Source: Bacteroides zoogleoformans
Lineage (GTDB): Bacteria; Bacteroidota; Bacteroidia; Bacteroidales; Bacteroidaceae
DNA: 64,000 nucleotides
Direction: 5' to 3'
Assembly (NCBI RefSeq): GCF_002998435.1
Contig: NZ_CP027231.1
Coordinates: forward strand, 558,001 to 622,000
Within the stretch, counting starts at the first letter, position 1; each line of letters begins with the position of its first letter. Position numbers and translations under genes: made by a program. Shown here piece after piece: positions 1-9,114 of this stretch. The notes beneath the pieces were generated by a model. The model ran no database searches and was not told the origin of the DNA. It was given only the letters and a program-made list of their open reading frames with translations.

Positions 1-1
1 G

Positions 2-985
2 AATGATAAAGTTATTAAATGGGGATTTATAGGTTGCGGAGAAGTGACCAAATATAAAAGTGGACCCGCATTCCAAAAAATAAAAAACTCCGAAGTCGTA
101 GCCGTCATGAGCCGAAATGGAGAGAAGGCCAAAACTTACGCTAAAGAAAGAGGAATTCCTAAATGGTACGATGATGCTCAAGAATTAATCAATGATGAAG
201 AGGTAAATGCGATATACATTGCTACTCCTCCTTCATCGCACGCTACTTATGCCATCATGGCCATGAAAGCCGGAAAGCCCGTATATATAGAGAAACCGAT
301 GGCTGTTACTTACGAGGAATGCTGTCGCATAAATCGCATCTCTAAAGAGATGGGAGTACCATGCTTTGTAGCCTATTATCGCCGCTATCTTCCCTATTTC
401 CAGAAAGTAAAATCATTGGTGGACGAAGGAGCTATTGGCAACATTATTAATATACAAATCCGTTTTGCCCAGCCACCTCGCGATTTGGACTATAATAAAG
501 AGAACCTGCCTTGGCGTGTACAGCCCGATATTGCCGGAGGAGGTTATTTCTATGACCTTGCCCCCCACCAGATAGATTTATTGCAAGAAATGTTCGGCTG
601 CATACTTGAAGCCAGTGGTTATAAAAGTAATCGCGGTGGCTTGTATCTTGCTGAAGACACTATTAGTGCATGCTTCCAATTTGACAATGGGTTAGTAGGC
701 AGCGGCTCCTGGTGTTTTGTGGCTCATGATTCTGCCCGTGAAGATCGTGTGGAGGTTATTGGTGATAAAGGGAGAATCTGTTTTTCCATGTTCACTTATG
801 ATCCTATTGCGCTACATACAGAAGGAGGCCGTGAAGAGATTATGATAGAGAATCCCACTTATGTTCAACAACCACTCATTCAGGCTGTAGTCGATCATCT
901 GCTTGGTAAGTCTGTCTGCAACAGTGATGGAGAAAGTGCTACACTAACCAATTGGGTGATGGATAAAATATTGGGCAAGTTGTAG
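2..985 (+). CDS. Gfo/Idh/MocA family NAD(P)-dependent oxidoreductase (5' end just outside window)
   Basis: Probable sugar or cyclitol dehydrogenase; the substrate cannot be told from sequence. The open frame reaches base 2 and opens with a Rossmann strand and glycine motif (VIKWGFIGCGEV), so the GTG at 44 lies inside the fold and the true start is only a few codons before the window. The family motif EKPMA (the catalytic-lysine region) follows at roughly residue 100 of the visible frame, and the C-terminal half matches the usual alpha/beta GFO_IDH_MocA C domain. Total length near 330 residues is normal for the family. It converges on the sigma factor gene with only 23 bases between stop codons. 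Family assignment is secure; role is unknown. Confidence 0.88.
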   Translation, partial: NDKVIKWGFIGCGEVTKYKSGPAFQKIKNSEVVAVMSRNGEKAKTYAKERGIPKWYDDAQELINDEEVNAIYIATPPSSHATYAIMAMKAGKPVYIEKPMAVTYEECCRINRISKEMGVPCFVAYYRRYLPYFQKVKSLVDEGAIGNIINIQIRFAQPPRDLDYNKENLPWRVQPDIAGGGYFYDLAPHQIDLLQEMFGCILEASGYKSNRGGLYLAEDTISACFQFDNGLVGSGSWCFVAHDSAREDRVEVIGDKGRICFSMFTYDPIALHTEGGREEIMIENPTYVQQPLIQAVVDHLLGKSVCNSDGESATLTNWVMDKILGKL

Positions 986-1008
986 AACTTATCGAAGATG
1001 AGATAAAA

Positions 1009-1590
1009 CTATAACCCCCAAAGAACGACGGCCAGAAGCGAGGGGAGAAATTTTTTCAATGCCATTCGAAGAAGCTTTAAAGCCTGCCCTACTCTATAGT
1101 TTACAGTTTGAGAAGATACATTCAATCTGGAAGCAATTTCTTTACGAGTGATTTTTTTGCTCCTGGTCAGTAGATAAACTTCCCGAAACTCTTTCGGTAA
1201 ATTTTTTACGGCTTGTTCATAGGCTTTGAATAACTCATCAGTCATATAAAAATCAGGTGACTCAAACTTTGTTTTATATTTTTCCGCAATCTCTTGATAT
1301 ACTTTCCGTTTGATTTCATAATGGCTTATACGATTCAGCGCCTTGTTTTTGACTATGACAAAAAGCAGAGTTTTTAAGCTTAAATCAACCATCAGCGTAG
1401 AAGTGTTCTCCCAAAGCCACAGCATAGTTTCTTGTACCACCTCTTCTATATCCTCTTGCTCATTGAGATATTGTGAGCAGAAAGCACAAAGTCTCGGAAA
1501 GTAGGCTCTATAAACAAAATCGAATGCAACTTCTTTATCGGTTTGCAAAGCAATAATCAAACCCTTATTGTCATTGATATTCAATAGCAT
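1009..1590 (-). CDS. ECF RNA polymerase sigma-70 factor, Bacteroides expansion family
   Basis: A 193-residue alternative sigma factor that should direct RNA polymerase to a small regulon. Region 2 spans about residues 20-90 (DFVYRAYFPRLCAFC, then the DIEEVVQETMLWLWEN stretch), and region 4 with its helix-turn-helix is near residues 130-180 (LPKEFREVYLLTRSKKITRK, then IASRLNVSSQTVNYRV). The last residues (FLPSLLAVVLWGL) form a hydrophobic tail. In Bacteroidetes such sigmas are normally paired with a FecR anti-sigma and a SusC-type receptor. Here the divergent neighbour at 1765 is only the FecR N-terminus, so control may be altered. A TACTTTTG box lies 38-45 bases upstream. Confidence 0.9.
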   Translation of the reverse strand: MLLNINDNKGLIIALQTDKEVAFDFVYRAYFPRLCAFCSQYLNEQEDIEEVVQETMLWLWENTSTLMVDLSLKTLLFVIVKNKALNRISHYEIKRKVYQEIAEKYKTKFESPDFYMTDELFKAYEQAVKNLPKEFREVYLLTRSKKITRKEIASRLNVSSQTVNYRVGQALKLLRMALKKFLPSLLAVVLWGL

Positions 1591-1627
1591 ATAAGATAAT
1601 AGTATTCACTTTAACTTTAAGGTAAAA

Positions 1628-1635
1628 CAAAAGTA
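1628..1635 (-). promoter_or_regulatory. -7 box for the ECF sigma gene
   Basis: Reads TACTTTTG on the minus strand, matching the Bacteroides -7 consensus TAnnTTTG, and lies about 40 bases ahead of the sigma start at 1590. The -33 element was not clear. Confidence 0.5.
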
Positions 1636-1764
1636 ATCAAAGCAATGTTCAAAATGAAATAAACGAATAAAAAAGATTTTTATTTCAGATTTTAGTATCA
1701 TTGCACAGCTAAATGTATTACAAATAAAGGGTATATTAAAGTAAAAAGATTAGCCGGTATTTAT

Positions 1765-2016
1765 ATGGACGACACTATCTTGATAAAATACTTGCAAGGT
1801 GAATGTAATGATGAAGAATGTTGCCAAGTGGAAACATGGTATGAAGCATCTCTTGATAACCAAAAGTTACTGGAACAGCTTTATTATGTCCTTTTTGTGG
1901 GTGAATGTGTTGCGGAAATCAGTGCAATAAATACAGAAACGTCATTGAGTAAGTTTAAATCGGTTCTCCGTAAAGAGGAGAGACTGACCTATACAAAAGG
2001 CTCCTTGCATGCGTAA
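1765..2016 (+). pseudogene. Truncated FecR-family anti-sigma factor (N-terminal remnant)
   Basis: An 83-residue frame resembling the cytoplasmic N-terminus of Bacteroides FecR anti-sigma factors: it opens MDDTILIKYLQGECNDEE, followed by an acidic helix (QVETWYEASLDNQKLLEQLY). Family members are usually 300 or more residues, with a transmembrane helix and a periplasmic FecR domain. Neither is present: the frame stops just where the basic linker to the membrane helix would begin, and no frame downstream continues the domain. Repeats start six bases after the stop. It may be a dead remnant, or a soluble mini anti-sigma that still binds the divergent sigma factor. The family call rests on the N-terminal pattern alone. 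Confidence 0.68.
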
Positions 2017-2021
2017 TTTTA

Positions 2022-2111
2022 CGGTTGTACAAGTGAAAGCCTACGGTTGTATAAGTGAGGGCTTACACTTGTACAAGTGTGAGGCGGTACCTGTACAAGT
2101 GTAAGCTCTTG
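2022..2111 (+). repeat. Four tandem copies of a 22-24 bp unit with TTGTACAAGTG core
   Basis: Imperfect units at 2022-2043, 2044-2065, 2066-2089 and 2090-2111 share a (T)TGTAcAAGTG core. The last two are so arranged that 2061-2074 and 2093-2106 form a perfect 14-bp inverted repeat with an 18-base loop. It lies between the truncated FecR frame and the 3' end of glutamine synthetase and could fold as a transcript end or be a protein-binding palindrome. Confidence 0.75.
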
Positions 2112-2185
2112 AATATCTATGGATTACAAGACAAAGGGCTATTTCTGCCCATAATCTTTGTCCGATATCTCTGTGTTACGTCGGA

Positions 2186-3688
2186 TTAGCCGCAGTGGAA
2201 GTAACGTTCCACTAATTTCAGCATTTCTTCCTGATTGTTCTGTATTTCGCTACGCAAAGTTTTATCTCCGTATGAACGTAACTTGGCGATGATTCCGTCA
2301 ATCATTGCAGGGCTGAATACTTGATGCTGCTCAAATATGGCGCGCTGCTTTTCCAGACAGTCGGCAGAAGCCGAGCAACTATCCGGCAATTGTGCCAGCT
2401 GTTTCAATTTATCCGCATTTTCTTTCTGATGAATATTCACGTTCACGTAAGTCTTTTCTGCAACAGCCAACGCATCTTCCATCTCAAAACCATGACGACA
2501 TGCCACGGCCAAGCCTGCTATCAACTGATACAAGTTGGCCGAACCGTCTGGAGAGCGCATCTCCACAGTTTGTTTCTGCGTAGTGTCATAATGGCTTGGC
2601 TTCTCCAGCGGATTGGCCAGCACGCACATATCTGTTTTGGCCGACCATCCCAATGGTACACGTACCAATACGGAACGGTTCCGGTCGCCCCAGCACACAT
2701 TGGTTGGTGCTTCCTGATGAGGCACAAGACGGAAATACGACGTAGGATTCGTATTGCCGAAAGCCGTAATGGAGGGTGCCAAAACCATCATTCCTGCAAT
2801 GGCTTTGCGAGCCGTTTCAGAGAGCACACCGTCTTTCAACATCTGATTCTGTCCGTCTTTCACGATGCGCATGTGGATATGCAGACCCGAACCGGCTTTC
2901 CCGGCCGTTATCTTAGGTGCGAAAGTTATATTATAACCATATTGAGAAGCCAGATTGCGAATAACCCATTTGGCTATCATCAGTTGGTCGGCAGCCTGTT
3001 CGGCAGGCACGGGCAGGAATTCTATCTCATTCTGCTCGTATATCTTGTCGCCAAGCGTAAAGTTGCCCACCTCGGAATGACCGTATTTTATCTGTCCGCC
3101 AATTTGCGCAATAGTCAACATACACTCTGTGCGGAACTCATTGAATTTGGCATACGGAGCCGATTCGTGATAACCACGCTGGTCGGTGGCAGGAAACATT
3201 CCGTCATTTTCCGAAATCACATAGTATTCCAACTCGCCCATAGCCTGAAACTCCATTCCCGTTACATTCTTGAATGCCTGACAAGCCTTGCGTAATGTAT
3301 ATTCGGGTGAGCTCTCCAGCGGTTCGCCGTCTTTATTGAAAAAAGAACAAAGCATCGAGAGTGTGGGTATCTGTGCAAAAGGATCAACAAAAGCAGTCCG
3401 GAAACGGGGCACTACATACAAATCGCTGCTGCCCGCCTCTATAAACGGAAAGAGGCTCGATCCGTCCACACGCTCTCCGCAAGTAAGAATTGCGTCCAGA
3501 TAAGCAGCGTTGTTAATAACAAAATTCAGCGTTTTCAATCGTCCGTCTGCTGCCGGATACATGAAATTCACCATACTGATATCATTATCCTCAATATAAG
3601 AAATGATATCCTCTTTCGTAAATTCAGAAGCCGGTTTCTGAAGTTCATCCACCAACGAATGGGGGCACATCGACAATTCTTGATTCAT
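2186..3688 (-). CDS. glnA: Glutamine synthetase
   Basis: Joins ammonia and glutamate to glutamine using ATP, the main entry of nitrogen at low ammonia. The 500-residue length and motifs fit a dodecameric class I-like enzyme: an N-terminal beta-grasp region to about residue 110, metal-binding glutamates around GELEYYV (151-157), the ATP/glutamate motif GSGLHIHM (266-273), the NVCWGDRNRSVLVRVP block (330-345) and EMRSPDGSANLY (376-387). I see no clear adenylylation site near the C-terminus, so control is probably transcriptional or by feedback. The gene is monocistronic, with a leader of about 100 bases after a TACCTTTG box. The 3' end borders the repeat cluster. Confidence 0.93.
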   Translation of the reverse strand: MNQELSMCPHSLVDELQKPASEFTKEDIISYIEDNDISMVNFMYPAADGRLKTLNFVINNAAYLDAILTCGERVDGSSLFPFIEAGSSDLYVVPRFRTAFVDPFAQIPTLSMLCSFFNKDGEPLESSPEYTLRKACQAFKNVTGMEFQAMGELEYYVISENDGMFPATDQRGYHESAPYAKFNEFRTECMLTIAQIGGQIKYGHSEVGNFTLGDKIYEQNEIEFLPVPAEQAADQLMIAKWVIRNLASQYGYNITFAPKITAGKAGSGLHIHMRIVKDGQNQMLKDGVLSETARKAIAGMMVLAPSITAFGNTNPTSYFRLVPHQEAPTNVCWGDRNRSVLVRVPLGWSAKTDMCVLANPLEKPSHYDTTQKQTVEMRSPDGSANLYQLIAGLAVACRHGFEMEDALAVAEKTYVNVNIHQKENADKLKQLAQLPDSCSASADCLEKQRAIFEQHQVFSPAMIDGIIAKLRSYGDKTLRSEIQNNQEEMLKLVERYFHCG

Positions 3689-3792
3689 AATACATCAATT
3701 GTTTTTAAGTTTATATATGGTTAACAAAAAAATGTGTCAACACAGAATCCTGTCATTATCCTATCATCAACATTTGGCACACTCTCGTGAGA

Positions 3793-3800
3793 CAAAGGTA
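3793..3800 (-). promoter_or_regulatory. -7 box for glutamine synthetase
   Basis: TACCTTTG on the minus strand, a full match to TAnnTTTG, about 105 bases upstream of the glnA start. The leader in between is AT-rich and shows no strong fold that I could identify. Confidence 0.55.
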
Positions 3801-3839
3801 GTAAAAAATAATATTAGAAAAAGACATATGCCGGATATT

Positions 3840-4499
3840 TTATGACATCCTGTTCACCAGTTCGTCACAAAGCCGCTTCTTTACTTCTGCCATCGGCACC
3901 TCGCACCCCAACTCTTTTTGCAGGGAAGTGACTCCTTTATCTATAAATCCGCAAGGATGAATGTAGCTGAAATAGCGCAAATCGGTGTTTACATTCAGAG
4001 CTAATCCGTGCATGGTGACAAAATGGCTGCTGCGTACCCCGATAGCACAGATTTTACGGGCGCGGGAAGTATCACCTTCCAACCAGACTCCGGTAGCCTT
4101 TTCCAAACGTCCGGCCACGATTCCATACGAAGCGCATATACCGATTACCGCCTCTTCCAACAAGTGTACATACTCTTTCAACCCTAAAGAATAATCCTCA
4201 AGATTCAATATGGGATAACAAACCAACTGCCCCGGACCATGATAAGTGATGTCTCCGCCCCGGTCTATGTGGTAGAGCGTGGCTCCTATCCTATGAAGCT
4301 GCTCATCATTCAGCAACATATTACCGCCTTTCCCGCTGCGTCCCAATGTATAGACATGGGGGTGCTCGCAGAGCACAATATGATTTACATACTCCACTCC
4401 CGTTTGTTTGGCTTGCACAAGTGTGTCAAACCATTCCGTCTGCCGTTTCCATGCCTCGGCATAAGGTATTGCATTCCAATCTGATATTTCCGGTTTCAT
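3840..4499 (-). CDS. lipB: Octanoyltransferase (lipoate biosynthesis)
   Basis: Moves the octanoyl group from acyl carrier protein to lipoyl domains, the first step of lipoate synthesis; the glycine cleavage system, whose P protein is encoded in this window, needs lipoate on its H protein. Signatures are RGGDITYHGPGQLVCYPI, the block KICAIGVRSSHFVTMHGLAL carrying the catalytic lysine, and HPCGFIDKGVTSL carrying the catalytic cysteine. The ATG at 4499 gives 219 residues and begins right at the conserved N-terminus; an in-frame start at 4538 would add 13 residues of no obvious value. It lies 48 bases past the SusD stop and could be read from the same transcript, with no functional link evident. 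Confidence 0.93.
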   Translation of the reverse strand: MKPEISDWNAIPYAEAWKRQTEWFDTLVQAKQTGVEYVNHIVLCEHPHVYTLGRSGKGGNMLLNDEQLHRIGATLYHIDRGGDITYHGPGQLVCYPILNLEDYSLGLKEYVHLLEEAVIGICASYGIVAGRLEKATGVWLEGDTSRARKICAIGVRSSHFVTMHGLALNVNTDLRYFSYIHPCGFIDKGVTSLQKELGCEVPMAEVKKRLCDELVNRMS

Positions 4500-4547
4500 G
4501 TGGGCAAATATAGGCTTTTTCTGATAATCACCAAGCATCCTCCTCTA

Positions 4548-6182
4548 TCAATATCCTTTATTCTGCACCAGTCTGCCATTCATCTTCAGCACATTGCCCG
4601 GAATGGGGAATACGGTAGTATAGCCATTTGCTTCTTTCGGCAATTGGGGACGGCTGTCATAGGCACGGGTAAACATTCCGAAACGTATAAGGTCTTGGCG
4701 CCTCCATCCTTCCCATGCGAGTTCCAACAGCCGTTCGTCCAGCAAAGTAGCCAATGTGGCCGGACGAGAAGCAGCCTTCACACGGCTGCGTACTTTCGCC
4801 AACTCTTCGTCTCCGCTTTCTCCGTTACGTACTTTTGCCTCGCTCTTCATCAGCAGCACATCCGCATAGCGAAACAACACGACATCATTCTCCATCAATT
4901 TGCCATCTTTGGTAGCGTTCACATCTATCTCATATTTTTTCATCCGCGCGCCCGCAGTTTTTTCATAAGGTGTATCGGATATATCTACTGCCACTTCCCA
5001 CGGATGATATTCCAGCACAGTACCGTCATCCAGTTTGACAATCTTTCCCTGCAAGTCATATACCTCATGTGCAAAGTAACATTTATCAAAGCGGGGATCC
5101 TGCCCATCCGTATCATAGCCAAACACGCGCAATGCATCTACCGTTGCACTGGAGCCGTTTTCACCGCCCAGCCCGTAAGCCTTGGCATGATTATAGTGCC
5201 GGGAACGGAACAGATATTGCAACTGATTGGTATATAAAGTCTTATTCATGGGAATAGTGTATATATTCTCCACCGAAGACTCATTATATACGGCAAAGTT
5301 CGTTTCATATCGGGCTTCCAATCGATATCCCGACGCAGTGATGCTGTCACAATAGGCCATCACTGTTTGCCAAGCATTCAACAACTGTCCGCCCACCGTA
5401 AAGTAAATTTCCTTTCCGTCAGGATGTACACCGTCAGTCCAATCATTGTCGGTATAAACTTCGGCGTTTAATGCCAACTTTGCAAGCAGGAAATAGACCA
5501 CCGGACGCGTGATACGTCCATAATAATCTCCCGGCCGGTTGCTATGAGCCTCTGACAACAGAGGAGCCGCTTGTTGCAATTCTTTCACCGCAAAATCAAA
5601 TATATCTTTCCGTTCCTTCTGCACCACTTTTTCCATAGAAACAGAAGAAGAAAGTACCAACGGCACACGACCGAACAAATCCATCAGATAATAGTAATAC
5701 ATGGCACGCAACGCACGCACCTCTGCATTATATTCCGATAGTTTCGGTTCGTTGTGAGTGACCGGAAAATTTTCGATTCTCTCTACCGACCTGTTGCTCA
5801 GCATCACCACCTTATAGAGATACTCCCATGTGGCTTGAATGGCATCATTGTTCACCCCCCATCGATGCAGAAACAATCCTTGCCAAAAGCCACCATCATA
5901 CCAATCACCACCGCGAGTGGGCATAATGGCTTCATCGGAGGTAAACGTATTCAAGTCATAAACACCGCGTCCCGTTCCTTGCAGCCCCTGACTGTCGGCA
6001 CATCCACCCACATAATTATAAAGTGACGCCACTGCGTTCAAATACAAGTCGGAAAGTGTGCGGTATGCTTCCTCTTTATCTATCTTGTCGTGAGGTACCT
6101 CCTTCAAAAAAGCATCGCAAGTCGTCAACAAGAAAAGACTGCAAAATGCCGCCAGCCAATATTGAATCCGAAAATTCTTCAT
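4548..6182 (-). CDS. SusD/RagB family outer-membrane nutrient-binding lipoprotein
   Basis: Surface lipoprotein that caps a SusC-type channel and captures a glycan or other nutrient. The N-terminus is a lipoprotein signal with lipobox LLTTC (mature Cys near residue 22), followed by the family opening FLKEVPHDKIDKEEAYRT, TPR-like helices, and a C-terminal SusD domain ending in the usual FPIPGNVLKMNGRLVQNKGY. Its 544 residues are typical. It starts 10 bases after the SusC stop, so the two form an operon. No glycoside hydrolase, lyase or sensor lies nearby, so the substrate cannot be inferred. Confidence 0.93.
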   Translation of the reverse strand: MKNFRIQYWLAAFCSLFLLTTCDAFLKEVPHDKIDKEEAYRTLSDLYLNAVASLYNYVGGCADSQGLQGTGRGVYDLNTFTSDEAIMPTRGGDWYDGGFWQGLFLHRWGVNNDAIQATWEYLYKVVMLSNRSVERIENFPVTHNEPKLSEYNAEVRALRAMYYYYLMDLFGRVPLVLSSSVSMEKVVQKERKDIFDFAVKELQQAAPLLSEAHSNRPGDYYGRITRPVVYFLLAKLALNAEVYTDNDWTDGVHPDGKEIYFTVGGQLLNAWQTVMAYCDSITASGYRLEARYETNFAVYNESSVENIYTIPMNKTLYTNQLQYLFRSRHYNHAKAYGLGGENGSSATVDALRVFGYDTDGQDPRFDKCYFAHEVYDLQGKIVKLDDGTVLEYHPWEVAVDISDTPYEKTAGARMKKYEIDVNATKDGKLMENDVVLFRYADVLLMKSEAKVRNGESGDEELAKVRSRVKAASRPATLATLLDERLLELAWEGWRRQDLIRFGMFTRAYDSRPQLPKEANGYTTVFPIPGNVLKMNGRLVQNKGY

Positions 6183-6192
6183 AATATTCTCT

Positions 6193-8931
6193 TTAGAAAT
6201 TAATATTCAACCCCAAAGTAAAAGTTCTGGCAAGCGGATAGTTCCGTTTATCATCGAGGCCTAACGTATTGTTGACGGTAGAACTGTTTATCATAGGTGA
6301 AACTCCCGAATAACCGGTAATCGTAGCCAAATTATTCACCGTAAAAGTAAGACGCAGGTTTTGAATATACTTTTTTGTCCCCCGCAACGGAATGTTCCAT
6401 CCCGCCGTCACATAGTCTAAGTTCACATAATCTCCCCGTTCCAGCCAATAATCAGTAGCCGTCTGGTCTTTGATGTTGGCTTGCGGAGCCTTCTTCATCA
6501 CATTATAGTCAGGAAATATCCCCATATTCATGTAAGTCAGCGAAGTTCCATTATAAATTTTATGCCCGAAAGCCCCATTGATTTGTACCGACAGGTCGAA
6601 ATCCTTATAACGGAAACTGATATTGGAACCGACAATGGCTTTCGGCATGGCTTGTCCGGCTATATAACGGTCTTCTCCATCCTCCAAACTTATGCCTCCT
6701 CCGTTCAAGTCGGCAACCCCATATTTATAACCGCCATTCCCGTCAGTCACCAATCCGCTATTGCGTGGGAGATAAAATACCCCCAACGGCTGTCCCACAA
6801 TCTGATATACAATGTGATTGTAGCCTCCGTGAAAGCCGGCTCCATCCAAGCTTGAAATGCTTTTATATGTTGCTGCACTGAGATATTCTCCATCATACAT
6901 GCCGCTCAAAGACAGCAACTTGTTTCGCTGGAAAGAAACATTGGCATTAATGTTCAGTTCCATATCTTTGGTTTTCAAAGGAGTAACTCCCACTGCCATT
7001 TCCAAACCGCTGTTGCGCATCGAGCCCATATTCGCCACTAATGTGCCATAAGTGAATGGAGGAACACTCACATTATAAGTATAAAGCATGTCGTCTGTCT
7101 TGGACAGATAATAGTTGGCGGAAAGCAACAGGCAATTACCGAATAGTGCCAAATCCACCCCGGCATTCAGATTGTGTTTTACTTCCCATTTCAAATTGGG
7201 ATTTGTATTGCGCAATTCGGTAAGAGAAACCACTTGCGAACTACCTACGGGCACCACTCCGTTGGGCTGTGCCAACCGAAGGGTAGTATAAGAATCTATC
7301 CCGCTCTGATTTCCCGCCAATCCGTATCCTACGCGAATTTTCAGGCTATTCACCTGAGGCAGTTGTTTCATAAACTCTTCCCGAGACACATTCCAGGCTG
7401 CTGAAACTGAAGGGAAGAATCCCCATTTATGATTGCTCCCGAATTTAGAAGAAGCATCTGCACGGGCATTCACGGTCAGGATGTAACGGTCGGCATATGT
7501 ATAATTGACACGTCCCATGTAGGAAACCAGACGAGGGCGTTCATAATATGAGTTCGTCCCTTCCCAAGGTCGTAAGGCACCGGCTTGCAGGTTGTCATAC
7601 CCAAACAAATCGGAACTGAAATTGGTGACTGTTGTATAAAAACCCGTATAGCCCTCCTGCTGAACCTCGGCCAAGGCCAGCGCATCGATAAAATGGCGCC
7701 TCACATGCTTCCTGTATGTCAGTATGGCATTCCCGACCAATGCTTCCGATTTACGTATTCCGCGATAAGCCTGTCCATGTGCCCACACTGCCGTCGGGAG
7801 GTATTGGGAATTTTCAATCATATTATAGGAATAGGAACCGAAAAGCTGAAAGTTCAAATACGGCATAAGATTAAACTTCAGCTTGGCATAAGTGCTCATG
7901 TGCGAGGTCGATTCTTTGTCTTTCACCTCCATCCAAGCCAAAGGATTGGTGATTTGGCTTGCGTTGGTCACACCATCCCACGAACCTTCCGCATTCTTAT
8001 GATCAGGATAAGTAGGATTGAATGCGGCTGCCGAATAAAAAGTCTTTTGTACGTCTACCGGATTGCGATTCTTCTGCACTGAACCGAACATGCCCACATC
8101 GCACTGCACAAATCCGCCGAAAAGTTTCTGAGTCATATTCATGTTCGATGTAAAGTTAGTCATATGTTCATTGACGATAACCCCTTCTCTACGCATAAAA
8201 CCAAGAGAGACCCGATAGTCGGAATCGTCCTTTCCTCCATAGAAAGCCACATGATGATCTTGTTGCCAACCGGCTCGCTGTATCTCTTTCAGAAAATCCG
8301 TATCATTACCTAAGTCTACGATGGATATTCCTTCTTTCCGTGCCACATCGCGATATTCGTCGGCCGACAACATTTTAAGACTTTTATAAACGGCGGCAAC
8401 ACCGAAATTACCATTGTAGCTTACCCGCGTCTTGCCTTTCATGCCTTTTTTTGTCGTAATTTCAATGACACCGGACGCACCACGCGAACCATATTGGGCA
8501 GTCTCCGAAGCGTCTTTCAGAATCGTGAAACTCTCTATATCAGTAGGATAAACAGAAGTAAGCAAAGAAATATCTCCAAACACTCCGTCAATGATAATCA
8601 GCGGGTCGTTGCCACTGGTCAATGAAGTTGTTCCGCGAAGACGAACAGCATCCAAGGCAGCCATGCCATTTGCCGCACGATGTATCGTCAACCCCGGCAC
8701 CTTACCGTAAATGGCCTCCAGAGGATTGGTAATCTGGTCGACCTTCAGCAGTTTTCCGGTAACTTTTTCAACAAGGGAAGAGACGTTTTTCTCATGTCCC
8801 ATAGTATATCCGATGGTTATCATGGAGTCGGGCACAGCAATATGCAGCGTTTTTTGCGCATGTATAGACACCCCCGCTCCGAAGACACAGAGACATACTG
8901 AGACGACAAATTTATAACACAGTTTCATCAT
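6193..8931 (-). CDS. SusC/RagA family TonB-dependent outer-membrane receptor
   Basis: TonB-driven outer-membrane importer partnered with the SusD protein downstream. After a signal peptide (cleavage near GAGVSIHAQ), the protein goes almost directly to the plug domain (ITNPLEAIYGKVPGL, then DPLIIIDGVFGD, and LKDASETAQYGSRGASGVIE), and then a long beta-barrel ending in an aromatic strand (TFTLGLNINF). At 912 residues it is shorter than common SusC proteins because the usual N-terminal carboxypeptidase-D-like domain is absent, as is any STN signalling domain. A sigma/anti-sigma relay through this receptor is therefore not supported. Two adjacent ATGs (8931, 8928) are equivalent. Confidence 0.93.
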   Translation of the reverse strand: MMKLCYKFVVSVCLCVFGAGVSIHAQKTLHIAVPDSMITIGYTMGHEKNVSSLVEKVTGKLLKVDQITNPLEAIYGKVPGLTIHRAANGMAALDAVRLRGTTSLTSGNDPLIIIDGVFGDISLLTSVYPTDIESFTILKDASETAQYGSRGASGVIEITTKKGMKGKTRVSYNGNFGVAAVYKSLKMLSADEYRDVARKEGISIVDLGNDTDFLKEIQRAGWQQDHHVAFYGGKDDSDYRVSLGFMRREGVIVNEHMTNFTSNMNMTQKLFGGFVQCDVGMFGSVQKNRNPVDVQKTFYSAAAFNPTYPDHKNAEGSWDGVTNASQITNPLAWMEVKDKESTSHMSTYAKLKFNLMPYLNFQLFGSYSYNMIENSQYLPTAVWAHGQAYRGIRKSEALVGNAILTYRKHVRRHFIDALALAEVQQEGYTGFYTTVTNFSSDLFGYDNLQAGALRPWEGTNSYYERPRLVSYMGRVNYTYADRYILTVNARADASSKFGSNHKWGFFPSVSAAWNVSREEFMKQLPQVNSLKIRVGYGLAGNQSGIDSYTTLRLAQPNGVVPVGSSQVVSLTELRNTNPNLKWEVKHNLNAGVDLALFGNCLLLSANYYLSKTDDMLYTYNVSVPPFTYGTLVANMGSMRNSGLEMAVGVTPLKTKDMELNINANVSFQRNKLLSLSGMYDGEYLSAATYKSISSLDGAGFHGGYNHIVYQIVGQPLGVFYLPRNSGLVTDGNGGYKYGVADLNGGGISLEDGEDRYIAGQAMPKAIVGSNISFRYKDFDLSVQINGAFGHKIYNGTSLTYMNMGIFPDYNVMKKAPQANIKDQTATDYWLERGDYVNLDYVTAGWNIPLRGTKKYIQNLRLTFTVNNLATITGYSGVSPMINSSTVNNTLGLDDKRNYPLARTFTLGLNINF

Positions 8932-8969
8932 TCTGCCTATTAGAAAGGTTAACTCTTTTTTATAGCAAC

Positions 8970-8977
8970 CAAAAGTA
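8970..8977 (-). promoter_or_regulatory. -7 box for the SusC-SusD operon
   Basis: TACTTTTG on the minus strand, 39 bases upstream of the SusC start, matching TAnnTTTG. Confidence 0.5.
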
Positions 8978-9058
8978 AGAAAATCTTTTCACTTTTCCAA
9001 GAAAGATTGGATAACAGTTTTTTTTTCTTTTTTATGCATACAGTTCGTTTATATGTTC

Positions 9059-9066
9059 TATATTTG
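9059..9066 (+). promoter_or_regulatory. -7 box for the DUF3298 lipoprotein gene
   Basis: TATATTTG, 49 bases upstream of the ATG at 9115; matches TAnnTTTG. Confidence 0.5.
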
Positions 9067-9114
9067 TCGATAAAGATTCTTGGTTGAAGTATTGAATTAT
9101 AAATAAAACCGAAA

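Noticed and set aside
2321..3295. Long plus-strand frame opposite glutamine synthetase
   Set aside because: Its translation is a shadow of glnA, rich in His, Arg and Ser, with no domain pattern.
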